NCBI GenBank assembly: GCA_020161295.1
Contig: JAIUOA010000003.1
Location: 62,001-126,000, forward strand
DNA: 64,000 bases
From: Bacillota bacterium
GTDB lineage: Bacteria; Bacillota; Clostridia; Peptostreptococcales; Acidaminobacteraceae
Direction: 5' to 3'
The notes under the pieces were generated by a model. That model was not told the origin of the DNA. It ran no database searches and worked only from the letters and a program-made list of their open reading frames with translations. Positions within the stretch are counted from its first letter, which is position 1. Every line of letters starts with the position of its first letter. The position numbers and the translations under genes were made by a program. Positions 28,488 through 38,100 of this stretch are shown here, in pieces.

Positions 28488-28661
28488 TTGCAAAAGGTTT
28501 TAGAAAATGGGGTTAATGGGGCCGCGCGGACTAGTGGTAAATCAGACAGAAAGATCGATTACACATATTGTAAAATTTGCCGAAATGAACTGGAAGTCAT
28601 CGAGTTCAAGGGGCACTGCATCTGTGAGGAATGCGTGTCATACATTAAAGAGAACATGTAG
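28488..28661 (+). CDS. Small zinc-ribbon protein, possibly Gin-like sigma-G inhibitor
   Basis: A 57-residue protein whose second half holds two cysteine pairs, CKIC and CEEC, 15 residues apart (TYCKICRNELEVIEFKGHC, then ICEECVSYIKENM). The layout recalls Gin/CsfB, the anti-sigma-G factor of endospore formers, but the match is only by cysteine spacing and the IC-EEC end. The start is uncertain: a GTG at 28476 opens the frame, while TTG at 28488 follows GGGAGGG. A good vegetative promoter lies upstream. If it is Gin, it would point to a spore former. Confidence 0.55.
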   Translation: MQKVLENGVNGAARTSGKSDRKIDYTYCKICRNELEVIEFKGHCICEECVSYIKENM

Positions 28662-28699
28662 TTTTCTGGTAGAGCGGACGATCGGCTCTACTTTACATA

Positions 28700-28728
28700 T
28701 TGACATTCAGAATATTTTGACTTATAAT
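28700..28728 (+). promoter_or_regulatory. Promoter of the T-box/lysS transcript
   Basis: Perfect TTGACA, a 17-bp spacer, then a perfect TATAAT. Transcription should start near 28735, just before the T-box leader. Confidence 0.88.
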
Positions 28729-28744
28729 CGTCATTAATATAAAT

Positions 28745-29024
28745 GCAGAACTGGCTATGAAGAGAAGAGTACCTTAATTAGACGTTTTACAGAGAACTCC
28801 GTATTGCTGAGAAGGAGAAATGGTCGATTGAGCGAATAAAGCCTCAGAGCTTCGCAAGGATTCCTAATGGATGATGATGCGACGGTCTCCACCGTTATCA
28901 GGATAGAACATAAGCGTGTATCGCCGTGTTCGAAGAGGCTGTTTTTTTATACAGCAAATTGGGGTGGTACCACGGGAATAACTCTCGTCCTCAAGCAATA
29001 CGCTTGAGAACGGGAGTTTTTTTA
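28745..29024 (+). promoter_or_regulatory. T-box leader, lysine type
   Basis: The leader shows an AGAGAACTCC...GAGAAGGAGAAATGG distal stem I region (28790-28823), a specifier region GAATAAAGCC whose AAA (28838-28840) reads as a lysine codon, the T-box proper TTGGGGTGGTACCACGG (28959-28975), and a terminator with arms ACTCTCGTCCTCAAGC and GCTTGAGAACGGGAGT followed by seven T (28980-29024). The T-box can pair with the 5' arm of the terminator. Uncharged tRNA-Lys should stabilise the antiterminator and turn on lysS. The specifier agrees with the gene downstream. Confidence 0.92.
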
Positions 29025-29111
29025 TTTGAGCCAAAGATATTTTTTAGCCTCTAAATTCCGTGTGATCAGCTTCCGAAGCCGGACTGTAAATTTAATAATA
29101 GGAGGCATTTT

Positions 29112-30701
29112 ATGCACTGGGCAAATTTAACTGCAACCCAATTAACAGCCGGCCATAATCCAGAGGACGTCATCGTCTGCGCTTCAGGGATTAGTCCATC
29201 AGGTCATGTCCACATCGGTAATTTCAGAGAAGTGGTCACCACCCATTATGTCGTAGAAGCACTGAAGAAAAAAGGCTTTAAAACGCGTTTCATTTTTTCT
29301 TGGGACGACTATGACCGATTTAGAAAAGTCCCCGCTGGTCTTCCAGAAACCCCACATATTCCAGAAGGCTTAGAAGCCTTTATCGGCATGCCCTATAGTG
29401 AGGTTCCAGACCCCTATGGTTGTCACGCCTCTTATGCCGAGCACTTCGAAAAAGCGTTTGAAATCGCGCTCGCTAGATTCGGAATCGTCCCAGAGTTTAT
29501 TTACCAGTCTCAGATGTACCAAAGCGGTTCGTATACAGCACAAATCAGAGAAGCCCTGATCAATCGACATCAAATCTACGATATCATTACTTCCTATAAA
29601 ACCCAGGATTGGGATCCCATCGAACGCGAAAGCTATTATCCCATCAGTCTTTATTGCCGTTCATGCGGAAAGGACACCATCAATAGGCTCCATTTCGATG
29701 AAAATGAAGACATCATCGAGTACACCTGCGCATGTGGACATCACGAATTTACCGAGCTTGAGGGCTTCAACCGCATTAAGCTCACCTGGAAGGTGGACTG
29801 GCCCATGCGCTGGCGATATGAAAACGTACGCTTCGAACCCGGAGGACGTGACCACTCTGCAGAAACAGGAAGCTATCGCGTCTCATCCGACATCGCGCGT
29901 CGCATACTCGGCTTTGAGCCTCCCCACTATATCCCGTACGAGTTCATCGGCCTTAAAGGCAGTCATGCGAAAATGTCCAGCTCCACTGGGCATCTCATTA
30001 CCCCAGAAGAACTTTTAAACGTCTACCCACCTGAGCTGGTGCTATTTCTCTATGCGAAATACCATCACGGTGATGCGTTTGATATTGGCACCGACGAAGA
30101 GGTAAACCGCTTATTTAGCGAGTATGAACGCTATGTGGCCAGCTATCAGCAGCTCGATGAAGGGCTCAGGGAAATCTTAGATTTTTCCCGTGCCAATGAA
30201 ACCGCCCTACACCTCGGACCGAAATTTTCCAGTATCGCCAGTACATTGCCACTCTTAGGATATGACCGAACGCTTCTCATGCACCTCATGGCTGAGTTCG
30301 ACTTTAGCGACGAGAGAACGCTTCGGGCGTTTCACCAAAAGTGTGACTATGCAACCTACTGGCTGAAAAACCTAAGGTCTAAGCAATCCCCCTGCATCCA
30401 GGAGGTCTTCGACACCGATTACTATAAAAGTCTGTCACAAATGGAGCGACAATGGGTGGATGAATTCAAGTTCCTTATCATCGCCCAGTCGGATTTCATC
30501 CATCAGCTGTCGTCAGATGATCTGATGTCCCGTATTTACGACATCGTCACCCATGATGATGGACAAATGAGGCGCAAGTTGCAAAAGCGCTTTTTCGAGA
30601 TTATCTATCACCTCGTTCTTGGGCAGGGTAACGGCCCACAGCTGTCCATCCTCGTAAAGATGCTACCGCTTCAACAGCTCGTGTCGCTGCTAAGCGCGTA
30701 A
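29112..30701 (+). CDS. lysS: Lysyl-tRNA synthetase, class I
   Basis: Charges tRNA-Lys. This is the class I (archaeal-type, LysK) form and not the usual class II enzyme: it has the HIGH-like SGHVHIGN (residues 30-37), the KMSKS-like KMSSS (near 290), and a cysteine-rich insertion CRSCGKDT...CACGHHE (near 182-220). At 529 residues it is of normal length. AGGAGG precedes the ATG. A lysine T-box controls it, as described for Bacillus cereus class I LysRS. Whether a class II enzyme is also encoded elsewhere cannot be seen. Confidence 0.97.
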   Translation: MHWANLTATQLTAGHNPEDVIVCASGISPSGHVHIGNFREVVTTHYVVEALKKKGFKTRFIFSWDDYDRFRKVPAGLPETPHIPEGLEAFIGMPYSEVPDPYGCHASYAEHFEKAFEIALARFGIVPEFIYQSQMYQSGSYTAQIREALINRHQIYDIITSYKTQDWDPIERESYYPISLYCRSCGKDTINRLHFDENEDIIEYTCACGHHEFTELEGFNRIKLTWKVDWPMRWRYENVRFEPGGRDHSAETGSYRVSSDIARRILGFEPPHYIPYEFIGLKGSHAKMSSSTGHLITPEELLNVYPPELVLFLYAKYHHGDAFDIGTDEEVNRLFSEYERYVASYQQLDEGLREILDFSRANETALHLGPKFSSIASTLPLLGYDRTLLMHLMAEFDFSDERTLRAFHQKCDYATYWLKNLRSKQSPCIQEVFDTDYYKSLSQMERQWVDEFKFLIIAQSDFIHQLSSDDLMSRIYDIVTHDDGQMRRKLQKRFFEIIYHLVLGQGNGPQLSILVKMLPLQQLVSLLSA

Positions 30702-30727
30702 TTCCAGTCACTCAACAATTGCCATAA

Positions 30728-30768
30728 AAAAAGCGACGATGTCACTTAGATAAGACATCGTCGCTTCA
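30728..30768 (-). terminator. Terminator of the AIM24 gene, between convergent genes
   Basis: A 13-bp perfect stem AAGCGACGATGTC/GACATCGTCGCTT; on the minus strand it is followed by seven T. On the plus strand the T-run is weak, so it may serve lysS less well. Confidence 0.88.
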
Positions 30769-30771
30769 ATT

Positions 30772-31572
30772 CTATTTTCCGTCTAAAAGGTTACCAAGCC
30801 CACCGAGTAAATCCAGCGCACTGCCTTCACCCTTAGAGCTGCCGCCGTGTGCACGGGCACTTGAAAGGATACGGTCCGCCATACGTGAGAATGGTAACGA
30901 CTGGAGCCACACCTTACCTGGACCTCTTAAGGTTGCGAAGAATAAACCTTCTCCGCCGAACACAGCACTTTTAATGCCTTTTACCATTTCGATATTATAA
31001 TCCACCGTGCTGGTGAGTGCCACGAGACAGCCTGTATCGATTTTTAAGACTTCGCCAGAAGCCAATTCCTTTTCGATGATGGTGCCACCCGCATGTAAAA
31101 AAGCGAGGCCGTCGCCTTCAAGTTTTTGCATGATAAAGCCTTCACCGCCAAAGAAACCGACGCCGATTTTCTTTTGGAAGGCGATGCCGATGTTGATGCC
31201 CTTCGCTGAGCATAAATAAGAATCCTTTTGAGCGACGAGCTTGCCACCGTATTCAGTGAGGTCGACTGGGAAGATTTTTCCTGGGTAAGCCGCTGCAAAT
31301 GCCACTTTTTTCGGTTCATTGCTGTTGTTGGTAAACTGTGTCATAAACAAGCTTTCACCCGTGAGTACACGTTTTCCAGCACCCATGAGTTTCCCCATAA
31401 GACCGCCGCCTTGATCGTTTCCATCGCCAAACACAGTTTCCATTTCCACGCCGCCCGCCATATACATCATAGCGCCAGCTTCTGCCATCACGGCTTCTCT
31501 TGGATCCAGCTCGATTTCCACGAACTGCATGTCATCCCCAAATAATTGATACTCAATGTCATGTGCTCTCAT
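30772..31572 (-). CDS. AIM24/TIGR00266 family protein
   Basis: A 266-residue beta-rich protein of the TIGR00266/AIM24 family, widespread and of unknown function. The characteristic turns FVEIELDPREAVMAEAGAMMYM (residues 17-38), GLMGKLMGAGKRVLTGESLFMTQF (split near 53-76) and the glycine-rich KVWLQSLPFSRMADRI are present. There is no signal peptide, so it is cytoplasmic. GGAGG lies before the ATG. It lies 21 bp after the sirtuin on the same strand, which suggests one transcript. Confidence 0.88.
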   Translation of the reverse strand: MRAHDIEYQLFGDDMQFVEIELDPREAVMAEAGAMMYMAGGVEMETVFGDGNDQGGGLMGKLMGAGKRVLTGESLFMTQFTNNSNEPKKVAFAAAYPGKIFPVDLTEYGGKLVAQKDSYLCSAKGINIGIAFQKKIGVGFFGGEGFIMQKLEGDGLAFLHAGGTIIEKELASGEVLKIDTGCLVALTSTVDYNIEMVKGIKSAVFGGEGLFFATLRGPGKVWLQSLPFSRMADRILSSARAHGGSSKGEGSALDLLGGLGNLLDGK

Positions 31573-31593
31573 ATTGCTTCCTCCATTTTCATT

Positions 31594-32334
31594 TTAAACG
31601 CACTGGTTTAGCACTTCGCCTATGGGCGCGTCTATGTGCAATGTGGCCCTACTGTCGTATCCCGTAGTGCCTTTGTTGATTAAAACCAATTTTTTTCCTT
31701 TATAGTAATGCAGTAAGCCAGCTGCCGGATACACCACCAGCGAACTACCGCCTACTATCAGCATGTCACAAGACTCAATGGCTTTCACTGCTGCATCATA
31801 AACTGCCATATCCAGACCTTCTTCATAAAGCACGACATCTGGCCTGAGCATCCCCTCGCAGCTTGTACATAATGGAATGGATTTGCTGTGGATGATTTCA
31901 TCAAGTGTCGCCGGTTTTCCACATTTTGTACAATAATTTCGCCATACAGAGCCATGAAGCTCGTAAACGACTAATGAGCCCGCCAGCTGATGAAGGCCAT
32001 CGATGTTCTGAGTGATGACCGCCTTCAGCTTACCCATTTTTTCCAGTTTAGCGAGCGCTAGATGTGCAGCATTCGGCTTCGCCTCAGGATATACGAGGTG
32101 CTTTTTATAGAAATCATAGAATATGTCTGGATAAGCGCTGAAAAACGAATGGCTAACCAGCTTTTCAGTCGGAATCGACTGATTCAGCCTATTTTGAAAC
32201 AGACCCGTTGCAGACCTGAAATCCGGAATGCCACTTTCAGTAGACACACCAGCTCCTCCGAAAAAGACGATGTTGTCTGAGGATTGTATGAAATTCTTAA
32301 GCGTTTCTATTTTATTCAATAAGGCTTCATCCAT
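31594..32334 (-). CDS. NAD-dependent protein deacylase, sirtuin family
   Basis: Removes acyl groups from lysines using NAD. The 246-residue protein has the NAD motif GAGVSTESGIPDFR, TQNIDGLHQLAG, the catalytic histidine in YELHGS, and a zinc ribbon with CTKC and CTSC pairs. The frame opens at a TTG (32352) upstream of the ribosome site GGGAGGG; the ATG at 32334 is five bases after it and is preferred. It is transcribed away from msrB. Confidence 0.93.
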   Translation of the reverse strand: MDEALLNKIETLKNFIQSSDNIVFFGGAGVSTESGIPDFRSATGLFQNRLNQSIPTEKLVSHSFFSAYPDIFYDFYKKHLVYPEAKPNAAHLALAKLEKMGKLKAVITQNIDGLHQLAGSLVVYELHGSVWRNYCTKCGKPATLDEIIHSKSIPLCTSCEGMLRPDVVLYEEGLDMAVYDAAVKAIESCDMLIVGGSSLVVYPAAGLLHYYKGKKLVLINKGTTGYDSRATLHIDAPIGEVLNQCV

Positions 32335-32512
32335 ATGATCCCTCCCGACCAAGAAATAAATACCCTAAGTTGAACCCCGATAACCATTTATTACTTATTT
32401 ATTATACCACAATCAATATGGAAATAAATGGATTTTAAATATTTAGTGTAATCACACTTCTTTTGGGTAAAAGTTTAGTAACTTTAACTATATGCGCATA
32501 AGGAGTGTCGAC

Positions 32513-32968
32513 ATGAGAGATTTTGCCCACGATGAACATCGGTATGCTAAACCCCCTGAGGATCAATTAAAGAACAGGCTTACAGAACTTGAATTCGAAG
32601 TCACCCAACACAGCGCCACTGAACGGCCGTTTAACAACAAATATTGGAACCATTTTGAAAAAGGCATTTACGTCGATATCGTCACGGGTGAACCCCTATT
32701 CCATTCTAAGGATAAATTCGAGTCCTCTTGTGGATGGCCTAGCTTCTCAAAACCCATATTCAAGGAAGCCGTTAAATACTTAGAAGACAATACCCATCAC
32801 ATGCACCGAATTGAGGTCCGAAGTCGAATTGGCGATAGCCATCTTGGCCACGTCTTCGACGATGGTCCCGATGAGCTCGGTGGTATGCGTTACTGCATCA
32901 ACAGCGCCGCCATCAGGTTCGTTCCTTATGAAAAGCTTGCTGAAGAACATTACGAAGAATTCCTCTAA
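32513..32968 (+). CDS. msrB: Peptide-methionine (R)-S-oxide reductase
   Basis: Repairs oxidised methionine (R form). The 151-residue protein has the signature [28 protein letters not shown] and the catalytic cysteine in [13 protein letters not shown]. The paired CxxC zinc sites of the zinc-type MsrB are absent. An earlier ATG at 32492 precedes the ribosome site AAGGAG, so the ATG at 32513 is used. It is a stand-alone gene with its own terminator. No msrA is beside it. Confidence 0.96.
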   Translation: MRDFAHDEHRYAKPPEDQLKNRLTELEFEVTQHSATERPFNNKYWNHFEKGIYVDIVTGEPLFHSKDKFESSCGWPSFSKPIFKEAVKYLEDNTHHMHRIEVRSRIGDSHLGHVFDDGPDELGGMRYCINSAAIRFVPYEKLAEEHYEEFL

Positions 32969-32975
32969 AAATAAA

Positions 32976-33020
32976 TCCCGTGAACGCTATAATAAGATGC
33001 GATCACGGGACTTTTTTCTT
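32976..33020 (+). terminator. Terminator of msrB
   Basis: Perfect 8-bp stem TCCCGTGA/TCACGGGA with a long loop, then CTTTTTTCTTTT. Confidence 0.8.
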
Positions 33021-33049
33021 TTGCTTACCTTATTTTTGCTTACCTTATG
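33019..33049. repeat. Tandem duplication of about 15 bp
   Basis: TTTTGCTTACCTTA is repeated directly in the short gap before the VOC gene stop. Confidence 0.6.
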
Positions 33050-33054
33050 TGTGT

Positions 33055-33414
33055 CTATGCCTTAACGCGCGCCACGAACTCAAAGCGTTCGTTGTTAGGA
33101 CCATCGATGAAGATAATTTCTGCACTCCCGACGACTCTTGGTGGCGTGTAGTCGATGTTTAATGCTGTCAGCTTTTCCATTTGCGCCTCTAAATCGTCGA
33201 TTTTAAAAGCGATGTGCTCGATCGGACCTAACGGCCTTTCTTCATTCTCTGGTTTAGAGATGAGCTCGACAACCGTTCCTCCCACTTCCATAAATACGAG
33301 TCGGCTATTGGGATAGACATAATCCTTGATCACTTTCGCCTCTAAAACCGCCTCATAAAATGCAATGGACTTTTCCACATCCAGCACCTTGATACCGATA
33401 TGTCCAAACTTCAT
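33055..33414 (-). CDS. VOC-family protein (glyoxalase/bleomycin resistance fold)
   Basis: A 119-residue single-domain vicinal oxygen chelate protein with two beta-alpha-beta-beta-beta modules: KFGHIGIKVLDVEKSIAFYE at the start, VVELIS with a metal-ligand glutamate, and EHIAFKIDDLEAQMEKL in the second half. His5, Glu and His ligands are compatible with a metal site as in lactoylglutathione lyase or methylmalonyl-CoA epimerase, but the substrate is not determinable. AAGGAGG precedes the ATG. Confidence 0.85.
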   Translation of the reverse strand: MKFGHIGIKVLDVEKSIAFYEAVLEAKVIKDYVYPNSRLVFMEVGGTVVELISKPENEERPLGPIEHIAFKIDDLEAQMEKLTALNIDYTPPRVVGSAEIIFIDGPNNERFEFVARVKA

Positions 33415-33547
33415 TTGCGCCTCCTTTTTTGTGTATGAAATTTCATCATGGATCTTTCTTACTTATAGTTTACATCATGTGGTTGCTCATTGCCACAACT
33501 TCACTTTTTTGTTACCATGGAGATACACTTGATATGGAGGGACACAA

Positions 33548-34420
33548 ATGTCTGACAAACCCATCTACCAAAAGAAGCCAGAATGGCTGAAGGTCAAAAT
33601 AGAAAATCCTAAAAATCTGAGTCATGTGAACACCTTGATTCAATCACTGAACTTAAACACCGTCTGTCATGGCGCTAACTGCCCAAACCGACTCGAATGC
33701 TTTTCTAAGCGAACGGCGACTTTTATGATTTTGGGAAATGTCTGCTCTAGGCATTGCCGTTTCTGTAACATCGATAGTGGCCATCTGAACCCGCCCGACA
33801 TCGGTGAGCCATACCGTGTTGCTCAAGCGGTCAAGGAACTCGACCTCAAACATGCTGTGGTGACCTCTGTGACCCGAGATGATTTGTCAGATGGGGGCGC
33901 TTCCCTATTTGCGGCGACGATAAAAGCCATTAGAGAAGCCTCACCTGAAACCGTAATCGAAGTACTCATTCCCGATTTCCGAGGTGACTACGAAGCCCTT
34001 AAAAAGGTTATGGACGCGAAGCCGCACATCATCAACCATAACGTGGAAACCGTAAAACGATTATATAGGGACATTCGCCCAGAGGCCGATTACAAGCAAA
34101 GCCTTGAGTTACTCAAGCGCATTAAAGAATACAACCCAAAGATTTTCTCTAAATCCGGCTTTATGTTAGGGCTAGGAGAAATGGAATCGGAAATTTACGC
34201 ATTAATCGACGACTTAAAAGAAGTGGATGTGGATATCCTCACCATCGGTCAGTACCTCCCTCCTTCTGAGCGTCATGCACCGCTTATCGCTTATATTCAT
34301 CCGGATCAGTTTACTGAATATGGCAAATACGCGCAGAAGATCGGCATAAACAGTGTGGCTTCTTCTCCACTGGTGAGAAGTTCCTATAATGCCCACGAAG
34401 TTTTCACCCCTTCACCATAA
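33548..34420 (+). CDS. lipA: Lipoyl synthase
   Basis: Radical SAM enzyme that inserts two sulfurs into octanoyl groups. The auxiliary cluster motif CHGANCPNRLEC and the radical SAM motif CSRHCRFC are both present, and the C-terminal RSSYNA supplies the serine ligand of the auxiliary cluster. The length of 290 is normal. GGAGGG precedes the ATG. There is no lipB, lplA or lipoyl-dependent dehydrogenase in the window, so its client proteins (glycine cleavage H protein, 2-oxoacid dehydrogenases) are not visible. Confidence 0.97.
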   Translation: MSDKPIYQKKPEWLKVKIENPKNLSHVNTLIQSLNLNTVCHGANCPNRLECFSKRTATFMILGNVCSRHCRFCNIDSGHLNPPDIGEPYRVAQAVKELDLKHAVVTSVTRDDLSDGGASLFAATIKAIREASPETVIEVLIPDFRGDYEALKKVMDAKPHIINHNVETVKRLYRDIRPEADYKQSLELLKRIKEYNPKIFSKSGFMLGLGEMESEIYALIDDLKEVDVDILTIGQYLPPSERHAPLIAYIHPDQFTEYGKYAQKIGINSVASSPLVRSSYNAHEVFTPSP

Positions 34421-34512
34421 TTTCATCACATTTACCTTTTATAATAAGGACATAGTTAAGAGATCCCCCGATTGATTAACGAAACCCTAAAACGAGAAAA
34501 GGAGTGTTGAAC

Positions 34513-35040
34513 ATGAAAAAAACGTTATTACTAATGGCCGTGGCCATCCTCGTCGTGGCAACCATGGCATTATCATTTGCTGATGCAGGCTTTAGCCCAG
34601 CCTCAATCTTCGGAAAGCTTATCGGTGTTACTGAAGAGGAAGCGTATCAGATGCGTGTGGACACTGGTAAAACCTTCGGACAGCTTGCTGAAGAAAAAGG
34701 CGTTTACGATGAATTCTTAACAGCGACTAAAGAAGCAAAAATCGCTTATGTAAATCAGCTCGTCGCTGAAGGCAAATTGACACAAGCCGAAGCAGATCAA
34801 ATCATCAACAATATCAATTTATGCGATGGTACACAGCAAGGCCTTAACAAAGGCATATTCGGAAGAGGCATGATGAATGGAACTGGTCTTGGAAGAGGCA
34901 TGATGAACGGTACTGGTTTAGGTGCTGGCGCAGGTGCTTGCCACGGAACTGGCACAAGACTTCAAGATGGCACAGGTGCTAACGTTCAAGGTTCAGGCTT
35001 TGGCGGTGGACGTGGCATGATGAGAGGCTTCTCATTCTAA
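34513..35040 (+). CDS. Secreted Gly/Met-rich protein with DUF2680-like region
   Basis: A 175-residue exported protein. Residues 1-24 are a signal peptide (KKTLLLMAVAILVVATMA). Residues 35-105 (MRVDTGKTFGQLAEEKGVYD, then LVAEGKLTQAEADQIINNI) match the helical pattern of DUF2680-type proteins. The tail is glycine and methionine rich, with two copies of GRGMMNGTGL (a 30-bp DNA duplication at 34861-34920) and a final GRGMMRGFSF. The Met-rich tail might bind copper or be structural; nothing proves this. The ATG at 34513 follows AAAAGGAG. Confidence 0.75.
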   Translation: MKKTLLLMAVAILVVATMALSFADAGFSPASIFGKLIGVTEEEAYQMRVDTGKTFGQLAEEKGVYDEFLTATKEAKIAYVNQLVAEGKLTQAEADQIINNINLCDGTQQGLNKGIFGRGMMNGTGLGRGMMNGTGLGAGAGACHGTGTRLQDGTGANVQGSGFGGGRGMMRGFSF

Positions 35041-35082
35041 TAAGAAATTCATCCCAATTTGAGTTAAATACCCATTAAAGTT

Positions 35083-35122
35083 AAAATGCGTTACCGCACT
35101 TCAGTGCAGTAACGCATTTTTT
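35083..35122. terminator. Bidirectional terminator between convergent genes
   Basis: A 12-bp perfect stem AAAATGCGTTAC/GTAACGCATTTT with inner GCAC/GTGC pairing, and A/T tracts on both sides, serving both the secreted protein and the giant adhesin. Confidence 0.9.
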
Positions 35123-35132
35123 ACGCTTAAAT

Positions 35133-38100
35133 CTATTTACGTCTTCTTAAATACACACCTAATGCTGTGACCACACCGCCGATACCGTAGAATAAATCTA
35201 CTGGCAATTGACCGGTTTGTGGTAACGCATCACCCAGTGGCACCACGTCTTCATCGATCACTTCTTCAGTAACTGCTTCACCTAATGGTGTTTCTTCAGT
35301 TTCTACGACAACCTCTGAAGTTACTTCAGTTGTTGGCTCAGTCGTAGGCGGCTGAGTGGTTGGCGGTTCTGTGGTCGGTGGATTTGTAGGTGGCTCTGTT
35401 GGTGGTTCTGTTGGTTGCTCAGTGGCATTTGCTCTAGCATCTGCAGTGTCACTAATTCTCGTTTCGATATGATAACCAAATCCCGTGACGGTGTTATCAT
35501 AGGTTCCGATTCTGTTGACGGTGACGGTATAGCTAATCACCTCTGATGCACCTGGTGCTAATGCTTTTTCCAGTTCAAAGGTGGCGATTCCCTCAGAGAA
35601 GCTCGTCGGTGCTGGATTATACGTCATGGTCGCGCCACTTGGTCCAGTCATCTCATCTTCAATGCCGATGGCGTAAAGGGTACGGTTCCCCGTATTGGTC
35701 AAGGTCACTTTATAGGTGAAGGTCGCTGTGCCGCTTAAAAGCTGTACGGTCGCTGGTGTCACCTCTTTTGTGACGTCGATTTTTGGATCATCCACTGTGC
35801 GTTGATTAGTCACGACGATTGATTTTTCTAGGTCCTCAGCACTGAAAGTTATATCTTCTGCACTGTAACCCACTTCGAATTCTTCAAACTCATCAAGCTC
35901 AACCACCGAATACGTTTTCTCCGTGTTCAGGTTGCTCAGCGTCCATGTCCAGTCATTTTCTGCATTAAGCTTCATGGTGCCTTGAGCTGGTTCGCCGTTT
36001 ACGATTAGTTGAAGCTCAACTTCAGAATATTCAGGTTCAATCGGTTCACCTTCAGCATCCTTCCACACCTTCGTTATCACGAGCTTGCCTTTCAGCGGAT
36101 TATAGGTGTTGGTGATGGTAATCGTGCTAGGCTCTTCCACGTTGAGATCTGTGTAGCCGCTAATCACTGCATCATAAAGGGCTAAATCATCCCCTGATTC
36201 CGTCACATGGTAAGTGTACTGAACACCACCTGGACCATAAATTTCAAGGTCATTAAAGATGGCTCTCCAGTTGTTTGCTTCTATTTCACTTGCTGAAAGT
36301 ACAGCTGTTCTGATAAAGTCGTCATCCTTTGCGTCACCCGCATAGCGCGTTACGGTCACGGTGATGTCGCTACCTGTCTTACCTTCCCATACCTTTTCAA
36401 CCACTAAATCGCCTACTTCTGGGATATAAGTGTTTGTGATGTTTGCGGTGCCAATGTTTACGGTACCATTCATCAAGTCTTTCTTAGGTGTGTAGCTGAT
36501 AAACCCGTTCATGCTCGTACTGTAATTATTTACAGGATCTTCTGAAATCGTGTAAGTGGTACCGATGTTAAGACCTGTAAAGGTTGTACTGCCTGTAAAG
36601 GTTCTCGCTTCAACAAGTTCACTTCCGTTCCAGAGTCTCACGGTCACTTCTGATGGGCCGTTTGGATTATTACCGTGCTTCCACTCTTTATTAACAGTGA
36701 GTGAGCCCTTTGGATCCGTGTAAGTGTTGCTAATGTTCACGCTGTGATTTGGTAAATTTTCCATAAGCGCAAACTCGCCGTTGGTAATCGCTTTCGTATA
36801 GAACGGAATATCTTCCTCTGTCACATAATATGACACGAAAGGTGACATTTCCAAATCATAGAAGGTCACGGACAAGTTTGGTCGTGTTATGGATTTGGTT
36901 ACAGTTTCCTCAACCACTGCTGGTACAGGTTGTTCCACTAAAATGACACCTTCACCATCTGGATTTTGCATTTCTATCGGCGGTGGCGCTGGGAGTGCAA
37001 TAACCTTATGAAGCGTTACCACAGCTGTTTGAGGTTGTTCATTAATTGGGTTAGTACCGTCATTCCATGTCTTGATGACGGTTACGGTGCCTTTCGCATA
37101 TTTGTTGACTAACGCGATGCTACCTGCACGGTTATCTTTATTCAGCACCACACTGCTTGAAGGTTGTGTGCCACTGTAGGTGATAGTAGATGCGTATTGA
37201 GCCAATTTAGCGGCTTCGCTAGAGGTCTCTGTCACTGTGTAGCTTGCATCCAGCGGCAGGTTTTCAAATGTGTGACTCCATCCTGCAGAGGCGTTCATGA
37301 CGAAATGGTCAATCTCCGAGCCATCCTTGAGCAGCGTTACTGTCAAGTCGCTTGGTCTAACGACGCCAGAATCAACGCCTGATTCAACCCACTCTTTGCT
37401 CACTGAGATTTCGCCAGTTGGATTTTGGAAGCTGTTGGTAACGACGATTTTCCCCGTTCTCGCGAGAATGCCGTTAGTAGCGCCCATTTTTTCCAGTATG
37501 ACGTTTGATGAGTATGAAGCGAGGTAATCTGTACCTAATCCGCTAAATGCTTGTTCTTCAACTTTGTACTCACCAAATGGAAGTCCTTCGAGCTTAGTCA
37601 TCCATGGGTCTGAATCGGCTTCAGGAAGCGTAATCGTCGTGCCAGTGGATTCAAATAAAAGCGTCTCTGGATTCTTTTTAAGTACATCGACCTTAATCTC
37701 ACTTGGTCTGTATTGTGTTTTGCCCTGATCACCTGACCAAACTTTCTCTACGACTAAGGTTCCAGTTGGAGGAATATACGTATTGGTAAAGGTGAGTGTC
37801 GCTTCTCTCGCATTCACTGGACTGATGCTGATGGTTTGTGACTGTGGATTGAGTGCCGCTTCATAGTCCTGTGGTACGACTTCTGTAAACGTGTACGTTC
37901 CAAATGTGGTTGTTTCAAAGATATTGGACCAACCGCCATTTTGAGTGAGTGTCAATGTTCCGGTGTATCCATCTGGCCCTGTGATGTTGTAAAGCAGTGA
38001 GATCGGGCGATCGCCTGCGGCGTTTTCGCTGTCAGACCAAATCTTGTTCACTGTGATTTTTCCCACAGGCTGTACATAGGTGTTGGTGATGGTGATGGTT

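Noticed and set aside
32384..32431. A 9-bp inverted repeat CCATTTATT/AATAAATGG between the sirtuin and msrB
   Set aside because: It is in very AT-rich DNA, with a 30-bp spacer, and could arise by chance.
37297..37527. Regularly spaced similar stretches in the giant adhesin gene suggesting an array
   Set aside because: They are protein-level Cna_B repeats of 75-100 codons, not short DNA repeats with unique spacers; no CRISPR is present.
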